Shown piece after piece: positions 31,501 to 40,814 of a DNA stretch of 64,000 nt. The stretch's first letter is position 1; each line of letters opens with the position of its first letter. A program made the position numbers and the translations under genes. The DNA comes from Acanthamoeba sp. SK_2022b (Eukaryota > Discosea > Longamoebia > Acanthamoebidae). The stretch lies in assembly GCA_027943245.1 (NCBI GenBank), contig JANDJZ010000031.1, forward strand, positions 62,001 through 126,000, given 5' to 3'. The notes below the pieces were generated by a model that saw nothing but the letters and a program-made list of their open reading frames with translations, made no database searches and was not told the DNA's origin.

Positions 31501-32795
31501 TGGTCAAGTTCAAGCTCTCCAACGACGGCAACAACATCCTCCTGTCCAACGCCAACGACCTGGGCAAGCTCTTCGAATCGGACAAGTACTGGCTGCGCAG
31601 CCGCATGGACTACTCGGACTACACCTACGGCCGCCTGGTGGGCCACAAGGACGGCACGCCCTTCACGGCCCTCTCCAACAGCCACCCGTCGGAGCTGTTC
31701 AAGTGGAAGCGTCTGCGGGCCATCTTCGACAGCCAAATCACGCCGCCGCAGGCCGACCACCTCACTGCCATCAGCGCGTCGGCGCGCAAGCTGCTGACCA
31801 CGTTCGACAAGCACGTGGGCAAGAAGTACGACGCCGCCGACGACGAGACCGGCGTCGCGCTCGAGCTCAGCTGCGACCTCGCCTTCGGCGCCGACTTCTG
31901 CCAGCGCGACCCGGCCCGCCTGGCGCAGTTCGTCAAGTACGGCAAGCGGTGGCTCGCGTACTTCCCCGATTTCCTCAAGTACGCGCCGCCCTACAACAAC
32001 CCCATCCTCCTGCTCCAGGGCAAGACGGCCAAGATCAACGAGGCCATGGACTTCTTCGGCAAGTTCAGCCGCGACGCGCTGGCCGAAGTGCGCAAGCAGG
32101 GCTCCGGCCCGAAGACCTCGTGGCTGGCCAAGTGGGCGCTCACGCCGACCGACGACGGCTCCCTGCTCGACGACAAGGAGGTCATCGCGGCCACGTTCGA
32201 CTCCTTCATGGGCATCTCGCCCACCTTCAGCTTCATCCTCGGCCACGGCATGTACCTGCTGGCCAAGAACCCGACCGTGCTCGAGCGCGCCTACCGTGAG
32301 GTCAGTGCCGTGCTCACCGCCGGCTCGCGCGACATCACCATCGCCGACTTCCACAAGATGCCCTACCTCCTCAAGGTCGTCCGCGAGATCTATCGCTACT
32401 ACCCGCCCGGCGGTGAGATCTATGCCCGCGTCTCCATGGAGGACGACACCCTCCGCGACTGGCAGGTGCCCGCCGGCACCACCTACATGATCCACTCGGC
32501 CAGCATCCACCAGGACCCGCGCTTCTGGGAGAAGCCCGCCGAGTTCAACCCGGACCGCTTCGACAAGCCCGTGGCCAAGAACTCCTGGATCCCGTTCGGC
32601 GGTGGCAAGAAGGACTGCCCCGGCAAGGACCTTGCTCTCCAGATCTCCAACGCCTACTTTGCTTACATCATCCGCAACTTCAAGTGGACCTATGTGGGCG
32701 AGGACCCGCCCGTCATCCGCATGCTCCTATCTGCCGCCACTAAGGACCCCTTCTTCTTCAAGCTCCAGCGCCGCACCGCCAAGGACGAGCTCTAA
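28567..32795 (+). CDS. Fusion of animal-type heme peroxidase/dioxygenase and cytochrome P450, with signal peptide
   Basis: Six exons (28567-28686, 28796-28991, 29073-29228, 29467-29588, 29694-31130, 31251-32795) sum to 3576 bases, or 1191 residues. A signal peptide opens the chain (LVWLTILLVALAVAG). The peroxidase part resembles cyclooxygenase/alpha-dioxygenase enzymes: distal His200 in FLVHDL, REHNRMC with its conserved Arg, and YRWH holding catalytic Tyr441 and proximal His444. The P450 part follows without a stop. It has the K-helix EIYR (Glu1056, Arg1059) and heme loop FGGGKKDCPG with Cys1133. The I-helix region reads FMGISPTFSF instead of the usual AGxDT. Fungal linoleate diol synthases/Ppo proteins share this domain order, with the P450 acting as a hydroperoxide isomerase. 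A fatty-acid oxylipin synthase is the best inference; product and location are unknown. Confidence 0.9.
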
Positions 32796-32927
32796 GTTTT
32801 CGTGCTCCTGCCCCACCCATGGGCGGCTCGAGTCTTTTTCGGTTTCTCCAGAAGATGAAGATGTTTTGTATGTGAAGGAAGGATTACAAGTTAGAAACGT
32901 AGAGTTTCAGTACATTCATCATAGTTG
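32796..32927. other. Convergent 3' intergenic region
   Basis: These 132 bases lie between the stop codons of the dioxygenase-P450 gene (+) and the glycosyltransferase gene (-). They presumably hold both 3' untranslated regions. Confidence 0.5.
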
Positions 32928-35200
32928 CTACAAAAGAAGGAGAAAGAGCTTGAGAAGCATCCACGTCAATATAGCGAGTACTACCATAGCCCCGAGGGCT
33001 GCGCCCACCTCCTTCACCGTGAGCTCTTGCACTGTATGACACAAATGATCACACAGACGCAGTGAGTGACTGGCGTGGAGGAGGCAGACAGTGCCGTACA
33101 CAGCGTCGATGCAGTCGACACGTCAGCGTAGTCAGACGTGGGCACGAGCCCGATGCTGGTGATGCACACGCGCTCGAACGCATCGACCACCTTGCGCACG
33201 CCGTCTCCGTCGGCGTCGACCTTCTTGCTCAGCTGCTGCATCCTGGTACATTGTTGTGTGAGACTAGAGGCCCCGTGCGGTATGCGATGGTTTACCTCGA
33301 ACAAAACGCTGGGTGCGCACCTCTGTACGGTCTGGGCAGACGTGGCGCGGTCGATGGCCTGCAAAAGGGCGTCTGCGGTGAGCTGAGAGCGCTCGATAGG
33401 CCGCGGCGCGACGCCCATCTCGTAGGCGCGGTTGGCCCAGAACCACGACACGCGGTCGTCCATCGGCACGCAAACCAGCGGCACGCCGGCCCGAATGGTC
33501 GCCGCTGCCACGGAGCAACAATAGGTTAGCCTGTTCGACGGACAAGGCGGAGTGCGCGGGTGTGGGGAGACAGGCATACCAGTGATGGCGTGGCCGCCGT
33601 CGAGAACTGCGCAGCTGCACCTGGGCAGGATGGAGGCGTAGCCGAGCCGAGAGACCACACACAGCGAATCGGGAACGGCTCCGGACGTGTAGATCAGCTC
33701 AGCCCACCCGGGATGCACGTCCACGATGCCGTCGCCGTCATCCGATGACGGTTGATCGCCGCCGCCCTCGCTAGCCTTGCGCCCCTCTGACCGCTTGGCC
33801 GGCCCGTCTTCGTCTCGAATGAAGAGAACGATCTGCTGACGCGTCTTGTCGGCCAGCCGGGCGGCGAGCTCGAGGATGGACTGGGCTGCGGCCAGGCTGT
33901 CCACGAGGCTCCCGCAAGCGAAGAAGACGGGCCGGCGCGCGCCTCCGTCGGCCTGGTCGTCGGAGGACTTGAGGAACCGCTCCAGCCGCTGCTCCTCCTC
34001 CTTCGCGCTCTCGTCCTCCTTCTTCTCCCACGTCGATGGCGACTCAACTGCTCCCACGTTGACGTCGCTTTAGTGCACTTGAGCACAGCACAGCACAGCA
34101 CAGCACAGCACAGCACAGCACAGCACAGCACAGCACAGCACAGCACAGCACAGCACAAGGAGGCATACGGGGAGCTCTGTCGTCCTTGGCAGCCAGCTCG
34201 AGACGAAGGTCGGACGAGAGGAACGGGGCGGGGGCCGGTTTGTTGGGCAGGAAGATGAAGGCGGGCACCTTGAGCTCGGCAGCCCAGTCGTGAGGCTTGG
34301 CAAAGAAGGCCGGGTGGAGCGGGTAGATAATCGGCAGCATCTGCTTCTTGATGAGCGGCAGCACGCCCAGCGCGTTAGAGATAGGCGGCAGCTGGAGCTT
34401 GCGCTGGCGCCACTCGTTGACGGCGCTGCTCGCGCCGCTCGACCTCCACTCGATGGCGAGGGCGAGCAGGTGGGACCACTTGTTCATCCAACCGCGATAA
34501 GGCAGCGTCAAGCCCGAGCGCGTCAGGGGCAGCGGCACGCACAGGCTCGTGGGCGCGGAGGTGGGCGACGACGACACGGACGACGAGGCGGCGCAGGCTG
34601 TGAATGCCGTGGTCGGGTGCGCGTCGGTGGGCGACACAGGCGCGAAGAAAACGCCCACCCAACATATCGCAAACTTCTCTGCGAGTCTGCGCGCGTGGGC
34701 GTGGGTCAGGCGGGGCGAGCTCAGGGCCAACAGACGAACCACGCATGATTGGGGGAGAAGGGTAGTTACGAGTAGGCGGCGTGCAGGCTCGAGTGCTCGC
34801 CCACGATGCAGGTGCGCTGCTGAGTGGCCGTCGAGTCCCTCGTCTGGTCGATGCCCTCTCTCCTGCACACCTCCTCCAACTCCTCGGCGTAGGTCTGCGC
34901 AAACCGCACTCCCAAGCGTTAGTGTCGGTTGGCCGCGAGTGGGGAAACATTATGGGACGCCAATACCGCCACGCATTGAGGGGGGGGGGGCACGAAGCGT
35001 ACGAGGAAGTGGCGAGAGGGGTAGAGTGGCGCGGGGTCGAAGGCGGTCCATCGTAGGCCGTATTCCTCGACTAGCGCACGGAACCGGGCGGGGCACGCCA
35101 CAAGCACAGGCTTGTGCCCACGCTTTACCAGACCGCAGCCGAGCGCCACCAACACGCGCACGCTGCCCAGCGTCCCATCTGTCACCATCAACGTCCTCAT
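32928..35200 (-). CDS. GT1-family UDP-glycosyltransferase (sterol glucosyltransferase-like), C-terminal membrane helix
   Basis: The ATG at 35198-35200 opens MRTLMVTDGTLGSVRV with the GT1 N-terminal loop, and GHKPVLVACPARF is the next strand. Middle exons give LLPLIKKQMLPIIYPLHPAFF-type sequence and the acceptor region. After an intron filled by a pentanucleotide repeat, the C-terminal domain has VFFACGSLVDSLAAAQS and the donor-binding block: a GG in VLDGGHAIT, then AATIRAGVPLVCVP and ANRAYEMGVAPRPI. This matches sterol 3-beta-glucosyltransferases except that the canonical HHGGxGT reads LDGGHAIT. The last exon encodes one hydrophobic helix (ALGAMVVLAILTWMLL) followed by a Lys-Leu tail and stop at 32928. 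Membrane attachment is expected. Loss of the usual His in the donor loop makes activity uncertain. Confidence 0.75.
34082..34157. repeat. (CAGCA)n pentanucleotide repeat in intron
   Basis: About 15 tandem copies of a 5-base unit (CAGCA on plus, TGCTG on minus) fill most of a short intron of the glycosyltransferase gene. The intron begins GTATGCC just left of the coding end near 34170 and ends CTCAAG near 34078. Confidence 0.95.
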
Positions 35201-35305
35201 CTTCCGGACAGTACACGCAAACGAGGAATATTAAAAAGAAAATTGAAAAAGACAAATATGGTCTAAATGTATTAGAAATAGAAATTCTTAACAGCCCGGA
35301 AGAAG
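35201..35305. promoter_or_regulatory. Short divergent promoter region
   Basis: Only 105 bases separate the starts of the glycosyltransferase (-) and the rhodanese-domain gene (+). The interval is AT-rich (for example, the stretch at 35230-35285). Confidence 0.5.
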
Positions 35306-36873
35306 ATGCAGAGGAGGACGGCATCCTTGGTGAGGTGGAAAGCATCTGAAAGTCTGAGTGTTGCCCGGCCGGTTCTGCTGCGCCTTTGCACGCCTCCGGA
35401 GGTTTCTCTCCTGCGCCGCTACGCCACCGCCCACCCGCTGCCAGGTCGGTCTTGGGTGCCTCCGCACTTGTTGTTCCCCTCTTCATCTGTCCTGCCCGCC
35501 TTACCGTTGTCGTTCGTCCGCTGCCGGACACTCGCAACCAACTACAATGCTGAGGCCGCTACGAGTGACGCCAGCAATAACAGTGAGCAGCACGGCTACG
35601 TGACGCTGTCATTCTACCGCTTCGTGCGGCTGCCGCCTCCCGAGCAGGACGGGCCGGCCAAAGATGATTACTACGAGGCACGCAAGGCCAAAGCGCTGGA
35701 GGTTCTGCGGCAGGAGCTGCTGGCCGACTGGCGCGCCGTGGGCGTGGTCGGGCGGGTCTACGTGGCCGGGGAGGGCGTCAACGCGCAGCTGAGCGTACCC
35801 GCGCACCGGATGGCCGAGTTCAGGGAGACCCTGGCGCGACGTCCGGCCATATTTGGTCCGCCGGAGACGCCACTTTACCTCAACTTCACCGGCGACGGGC
35901 GGCCCACGCCGCAGGCCGCCTTCCGCAAGCTGCGCGTCAAGGTCCGGTCCCAGATCGTCTCGGCCCAGGACGAGCTCAGCTTCCCCGCCTTGCTGCGCCA
36001 CAGCGACCGAGATGACCCCGAGGACGGCAACGCCAGCGAAGAGGAGCAGGACGACCTTCAGCAGGGAGGAGTGTACGCATTAGCTTGCTTTATGGCCGTG
36101 TGCCACCGGTGCTCCGCGCAGACGTCGCTGACGAGCTCAAGACCCGCGCGCAGGCCTGAGGACATGAGCAGTAAAGCTGGCAGCAGTCGGCACCTCACTG
36201 TGGACGAGTGGCACGCGCAAATGCAGTCGCCCGATGCCGTGATCGTCGACGTGCGAAACCACTATGAAAGGTTCGCCGAGTCCTTGTGTATAGTGTGTAT
36301 AGTGTGCGTGGTGTTCCTCACCCTTCAAACCGCGCATCGCTGTGCGCGCAGTGAGGTCGGGCGCTTCGAGGGCGCTCTCACGCCGAATGTGAGTACTTAC
36401 AAGGAGAGCTTTGCTCTCATCCGCGAGATGCTGCGGGGCAAGGAGGTAGAACGCGCTCCATCTTCTCGCATGAAGGAACCCCCCCCCCCCAGTGGCACCT
36501 CCCCTGACTGTCGCCTTTCATCAGGACAAGCCTGTGCTCATGTACTGCACGGGAGGTATTCGGTGCGAGAAGATGAGTCTATTCTTACACGAGCATGGTA
36601 CTCAACCCACGCTGCGCGCACGGCTCCGGAGGTTTACCGCTTACGTCGTGTGTGTCCGAGTTAGGATTCAGCAACGTAAATCAACTCAAGGGGGGCATCG
36701 TAACCTACGCGCGTGAAGTCAAGGAGAGAGGCCTGGAGTCTCGCTTCAAGGGCAAGAATTTCTGCTTCGACGATCGGCTCGTACGACCCGAAAAACACAC
36801 ATCACACATCACTCCACATACCTGTTCACCTCCGCGTCGGGGTCGCCGGTGGCCCGCACCTTGATCGCCTGCT

Positions 36874-36927
<54 letters not shown>

Positions 36928-37326
36928 CGCACACACACACACTTGTCTGACTGCACCCTCCTACGTGGTGCCCCAGGGTGAGCCAGTGACCAATGACGTG
37001 CTGAGCGTGTGCCACCAGTGCGGATCGCCCTGCAATGATCACACCAACTGTCGCAACGACGCCTGTTCGCATCTCTTCATCCAGTGCCCATCTTGCCGAG
37101 AGAGACATAAAGGTGCCCTCCTACACTGGAATGCGCCCAGCTGATGGACGCGGGACAGCAATTAACTGTCCTCTGGCCAGGCACCTGTGGAGAGACGGAG
37201 TGCGTGCACACAACGACCATGACAGAGGACGAGCTGCGACACTACCTCAAGCAAAAAGGAGCCTCGCCCTTCCAGGATCGTGTCCGTCGACGCCTGCCCT
37301 TCGCGTCCTCCTTTCCACGACGATAG
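35306..37326 (+). CDS. TrhO/UPF0176-type rhodanese protein (TSTD2-like), probable mitochondrial presequence
   Basis: This resembles bacterial TrhO, which hydroxylates U34 of certain tRNAs, and human TSTD2. An Arg/Ser/Leu-rich, acid-poor N terminus ([17 protein letters not shown]) suggests mitochondrial import. The N-terminal acylphosphatase-like domain has [16 protein letters not shown]. The rhodanese domain follows: [19 protein letters not shown], the active loop [11 protein letters not shown], then [17 protein letters not shown] and FCFDDRL. The C terminus is a Cys-rich zinc-like module ([26 protein letters not shown]) with a last exon GTCGETEC reached by a splice from about 37115 to 37182. 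Several introns occur, one with a C12 run and one with a CA microsatellite. The tRNA-modifying role is inferred from family. Confidence 0.85.
36479..36490. repeat. C12 homopolymer in intron
   Basis: Twelve consecutive C lie in the polypyrimidine part of a TrhO-like gene intron, upstream of the acceptor before GACAAGCCTG. Confidence 0.9.
36877..36942. repeat. (CA)n microsatellite in intron
   Basis: A CA run of about 25 units, a short GCG interruption and a few further CA units lie in the intron preceding the Cys-rich C-terminal exons of the TrhO-like gene. Confidence 0.95.
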
Positions 37327-37476
37327 CTGCCTTTATGTTTTTATTTTTATTTTTTTCGATTTTGCGTGAAAAACCGGTTGTCCGCCCAGAGGAAATAAGC
37401 AAAGCAGAAGAAAAGTGGAATCACAACAGAGGACACTACACCCACTGTTCGCGTGTTATCCCTGTTCTCGTCACTC

Positions 37477-38263
37477 ATGGAGCCCCACACCGCCGGTGAC
37501 GAGGTGGGCCTGCCGGAAGAGGAGGCCCTGCTCCTGCAGGAGCTGCCCCCGCCCCACGGTGACGACAACGAGCCAAACGAAGAGGGAACAGACGTCACTA
37601 TGCAGGAGAACACTAACCAAGAGCCACTCGAAGAAGAGTGCAGGGAGGAGGAAGAGAGCGCACACGAAGAGGGTGGCAGTGGTGCCCCGGCAAGGGGTGG
37701 GGGCGTACGAGGTCGTGGAGGCGGTGGCCCAGCACGAGGCAGGGGCGGTAGAGGCCGCGGCTCGGGCCGTCGTGGGCGAGGACGAGGCGGCTCCGGATCT
37801 ATGCAGTCCCTGTACTGGCAGGACGCACCGGCGAAGGCCTTTCCGGCGCCGCAGCCCCGACGCCGTCCCTACCCAGGCTGGCCTGCGTGGGACGATCTCG
37901 TCCAGGTTCAGTGAACTGCCCAGCCCCGCTCCATCCAGCTTACTCACGCCGCACTTCGTTTGTGCTGTGCTGTGATGTGCCGTTGTGTTTGGCTTGGGAG
38001 CGCAGAAGCTGTACGTGCTGGACTGGGAGGACAGCCCCGAGTGGTTCATGCCAATGCGAGGACTTGTTGGCGACCACCATGGCTATAGCAATGGTGACAA
38101 CGAACTGGAGCGCGAGAGCAAGCTGGAACGGGTCAAGGAGCGGAGGAAGCACTTAACCTCCCTCGTGCGCTACAACCTCGTCCAGGGACATGTCGCCCGC
38201 GCCGTTCCCGGTACCGTCAAGCGCAACCTCGCTTCCTCGTTCCCCGTTGACAGACCCACGGTG

Positions 38264-38334
<71 letters not shown>

Positions 38335-39725
38335 TTGTGTTTGTATTTGTGTGTGTGTGTGTGCTTCAGCCAAAAGCAGGGCGTACCACTTCCCGTGCCG
38401 AGTGAAGAAGCCGCACGATGACGCGGACGTTGACTACATGGGAACGCTGCCAGTTGAGGTGATCTACTTGATCTTCTCCTTCCTCGACCCCGTAATCGAC
38501 CTGCCCTGGGCGTCGGCCGTGTGCCGCCTCTGGAACGCTGTGTGCAGCGATCCAGTGTTTTGGATCGGGCCCATGCGCAGGCGCGACATCAGTGCGCTTC
38601 TCCCTCACGGTCGGGCGTGAGCGCATGTGGGAAGCTGATTGTGTGCGCGTGTTGTGCGCAGTGGGCAATACGCTGCTGCACCTGGCGGCGTCGAGCGTCG
38701 ATGAAGAGACGGCTCTGCGCACCTGCGCCTACTTCATCAAGCGCGGCGCGGTGGTGGAGGTGCCCAACCGGAAGGACAAGACACCCGTGGACATTGCCGA
38801 CACGCTCGACCACCACGCCCTCCAGCTCTTTCTCGGGCGACACACGGAAGCTTTCCGGGGTCCCCCGCAGCCGCCCTACAGGCAGTATCATGGCTTCTAC
38901 TACCCCCTCGAACCACAGTTGCTTACCTTCTCGGCCTACGAGAAAGCTCTCCGCTATATCGACGCTACCATGAACACCCTCCGCCCCTCGCAGCCGGTAC
39001 GCCAGCGCACGCGGCTAATCTACCAAAGAGTTCTTGTGTTCATTTTAAAATGTATTTGTGATGACGCACAGCCGAGGACGCTGGAGCTCAATCCAAGCAA
39101 GCCGGACGGTGGCTTCTGGATGCACAAGTACCTGCCCAAGCACGCCTTTGCCTTCCTCCGCCACACAGGCGAGGCCTGGCGCGACCGGCCTCTCGACAGC
39201 TGGGAGGTGGGGGTTGCCCGTCGGCGCCGCCCCAAAGCGGACGCAGCCGCCGCCACCACGACGCGCCAAGACGCGAGACATGGAGCGGAGGAGATAGTGG
39301 AGGCGCTGAGACTCGCAATAGTCAGGGAGGCTGCCCGAAGGCCACGCGCTCGGGAAGACCGTAAACTGAAAGAACGGGTCATGCGTGAAGCAACTCTTCT
39401 TCGGGCACGCAAGAAGACGACAGCGCCGCCACTGGACCACTACGGCGTCTACCCGCCCCTTCCCCGACGTCGAGGAGGCGGCCGCGGGCGAGGTGGGCCG
39501 GGAAGAGGAGCATTGCTCAACCAGCCGTCCACCTCTTCTTCCTCCACTTCGAGCGGCCCCAGCAGCGGTTCATCGGCAAGCGGTCCCGGCCAGAGAGGGC
39601 GAGGAGGGAGGGGGAGGGGGAGGGGTGGGAGAGGGAGAGGAGCGGCAGAAGGCGGCCGCGAAGGGGAGGGAGTAGCGAAGGCGGCAAGAAGGGACAAGGG
39701 CAAAGAAAAGGTGGACCTCTCCTGA
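37477..39725 (+). CDS. F-box / ankyrin protein with RGG-rich regions at both ends
   Basis: The start is MEPHTAGDEVGLPEEE. An acidic segment is followed by an RGG/GRG-rich tract (about residues 70-108), a basic-aromatic piece ending WPAWDDLVQ, and a splice to KLYVLDWEDSPEWF. After an intron with a long TG repeat comes an F-box (MGTLPVEVIYLIFSFLDP, then ASAVCRLWNAV). Ankyrin-like repeats follow (GNTLLHLAAS, DKTPVDIADTL). The C-terminal exon has a further unknown domain (PRTLELNPSKPDGGFWMHKYL) and a second Gly-Arg-rich tail ending KEKVDLS. The F-box suggests an SCF ubiquitin ligase adaptor, and RGG tracts usually bind RNA or proteins. The combination is unusual. Exon joins around the first two exons are in phase and support a single gene. 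Confidence 0.78.
38267..38332. repeat. (TG)n microsatellite in intron
   Basis: A TG run of about 33 units, followed by a second short run to 38362, occupies the intron before the F-box exon. Confidence 0.95.
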
Positions 39726-39934
39726 TGAGACCAGTCGCGACTGTGGTGATGAACAGGTGTGTCATTGTAGCTAGTGTTGCTGCAACACTGAAGGCTCTCT
39801 CTAGCGAAAAGATAATTACAATTGGTTGTGTGGAGGCCTCAACGGCAGCACCACCCGCCCTCTCCTGCTTCATCACCACCACCATCGGACTCCTCTCGCG
39901 CTTCACTCTCCCACCTCGTTCTTGGCTTTATCGA

Positions 39935-40549
39935 TCAGGGCTTAGCGTCGAGGAAGGCGGCAATGGAGACGAAGGAGTCGGCAAACGCAAGGAAGAGGAG
40001 GAGCGCGACGGCGATGGCAACGAGGTAGCGCGAGGGCGCGAGGGCCGAGCCGCTGGCGCAGTACCAGCCGGTCTGGTTGTAGGGCAGCGGGTTCTGGTGT
40101 CGGACGTTCTCGATACACGCCTGGCCCTTGGGGCAGCTGTAGCACTCAAAGATGTCGTTGGTTGCGTTCACCACGACGCAGCCGCAACACTGGTACTCGG
40201 CCACCATGCAGTAGGCGTCGCAGTAGGTCTTGTTGAGGAAGTCGAAGGACTGCGAGCAGCAGCCGCCCGTGTCGGCGCCTATGCACGGGGAACAGGGCGC
40301 GGGGCAGGTCGAGTTGGCTGCGCCTTCCACACCCGCCTGCAAATATCCGCGATAAATTAGATGATAATGCAATGCAACGATTCTAATGTACGCGCAAACT
40401 AAGCTGTCCATGCGGAGCCAAGCCTCGTAAATTAAAATTAAGATGTCATAATTTGTTTTCGGGGGGGGGGGGAGAAGCCATACCAAGAAAAGGGTGAAGA
40501 AACAGACAGCGGCGCAAAGCATCTGAAGTAGAGTAGATGAAGTAGCCAT
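39935..40549 (-). CDS. Small Cys-rich secreted/membrane protein of unknown family
   Basis: Two exons make up the gene. Exon 1 encodes a signal peptide (MATSSTLLQMLCAAVCFF). It splices over an intron with a 12-base homopolymer to AGVEGAANSTCPAPCSPC. The ectodomain has about 16 cysteines, including paired GGCCSQ and QCCGC and the YSCPKGQAC element, and four N-glycosylation sequons (NST, NKT, NAT, NQT). A C-terminal hydrophobic helix (YLVAIAVALLLFLAFA) precedes a short tail SIAAFLDAKP. It looks like a type I surface protein. No homologous family is recognised. Confidence 0.7.
   Translation of the reverse strand: MATSSTLLQMLCAAVCFFTLFLVWLLPPPPKTNYDILILIYEAWLRMDSLVCAYIRIVALHYHLIYRGYLQAGVEGAANSTCPAPCSPCIGADTGGCCSQSFDFLNKTYCDAYCMVAEYQCCGCVVVNATNDIFECYSCPKGQACIENVRHQNPLPYNQTGWYCASGSALAPSRYLVAIAVALLLFLAFADSFVSIAAFLDAKP
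40461..40472. repeat. G12 homopolymer in intron (C12 in sense)
   Basis: Twelve G on the plus strand lie in the single intron of the minus-strand Cys-rich protein gene. Confidence 0.9.
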
Positions 40550-40814
40550 TGTATATGTTGTAGAATAGAGACTTGGGTAAAAGATTCTCGATAGGAAGAT
40601 GAAGTGAAAGAGATTATCGATGTGTGTGGAGTGTGGTGTCTTGTGTGTCTGCCTGAAGCTTCAAAATCGGCAGGAAGCTTCGCCCACAATTGAGAACCTC
40701 CCGAACACGAGCACAGACCAGAGAAAATGAGAAGGAATTCACCCCCTGTTGCGCTCCCTTGGTTTTCTGCAGGAATTGTGCACGCTTGTTGTCTTTTTCT
40801 CCGTGTGGGTTGTT

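Noticed and set aside
29631..32510. Very long minus-strand open frames (about 505 and 423 codons) opposite the dioxygenase-P450 gene
   Set aside because: They are antisense shadows caused by GC-rich third codon positions. Their translation is a biased Val/Glu/Asp/Leu mix with no domain, while the plus strand has catalytic motifs.
34082..34157. Open frames through the pentanucleotide repeat giving CCAVL repeats
   Set aside because: The repeat is inside a GT-AG intron of the glycosyltransferase. A repeat unit without stops is open in all frames by chance.
633..38332. Direct-repeat clusters as CRISPR-like arrays
   Set aside because: All are simple di- or pentanucleotide runs without spacers, in a eukaryotic intron context.
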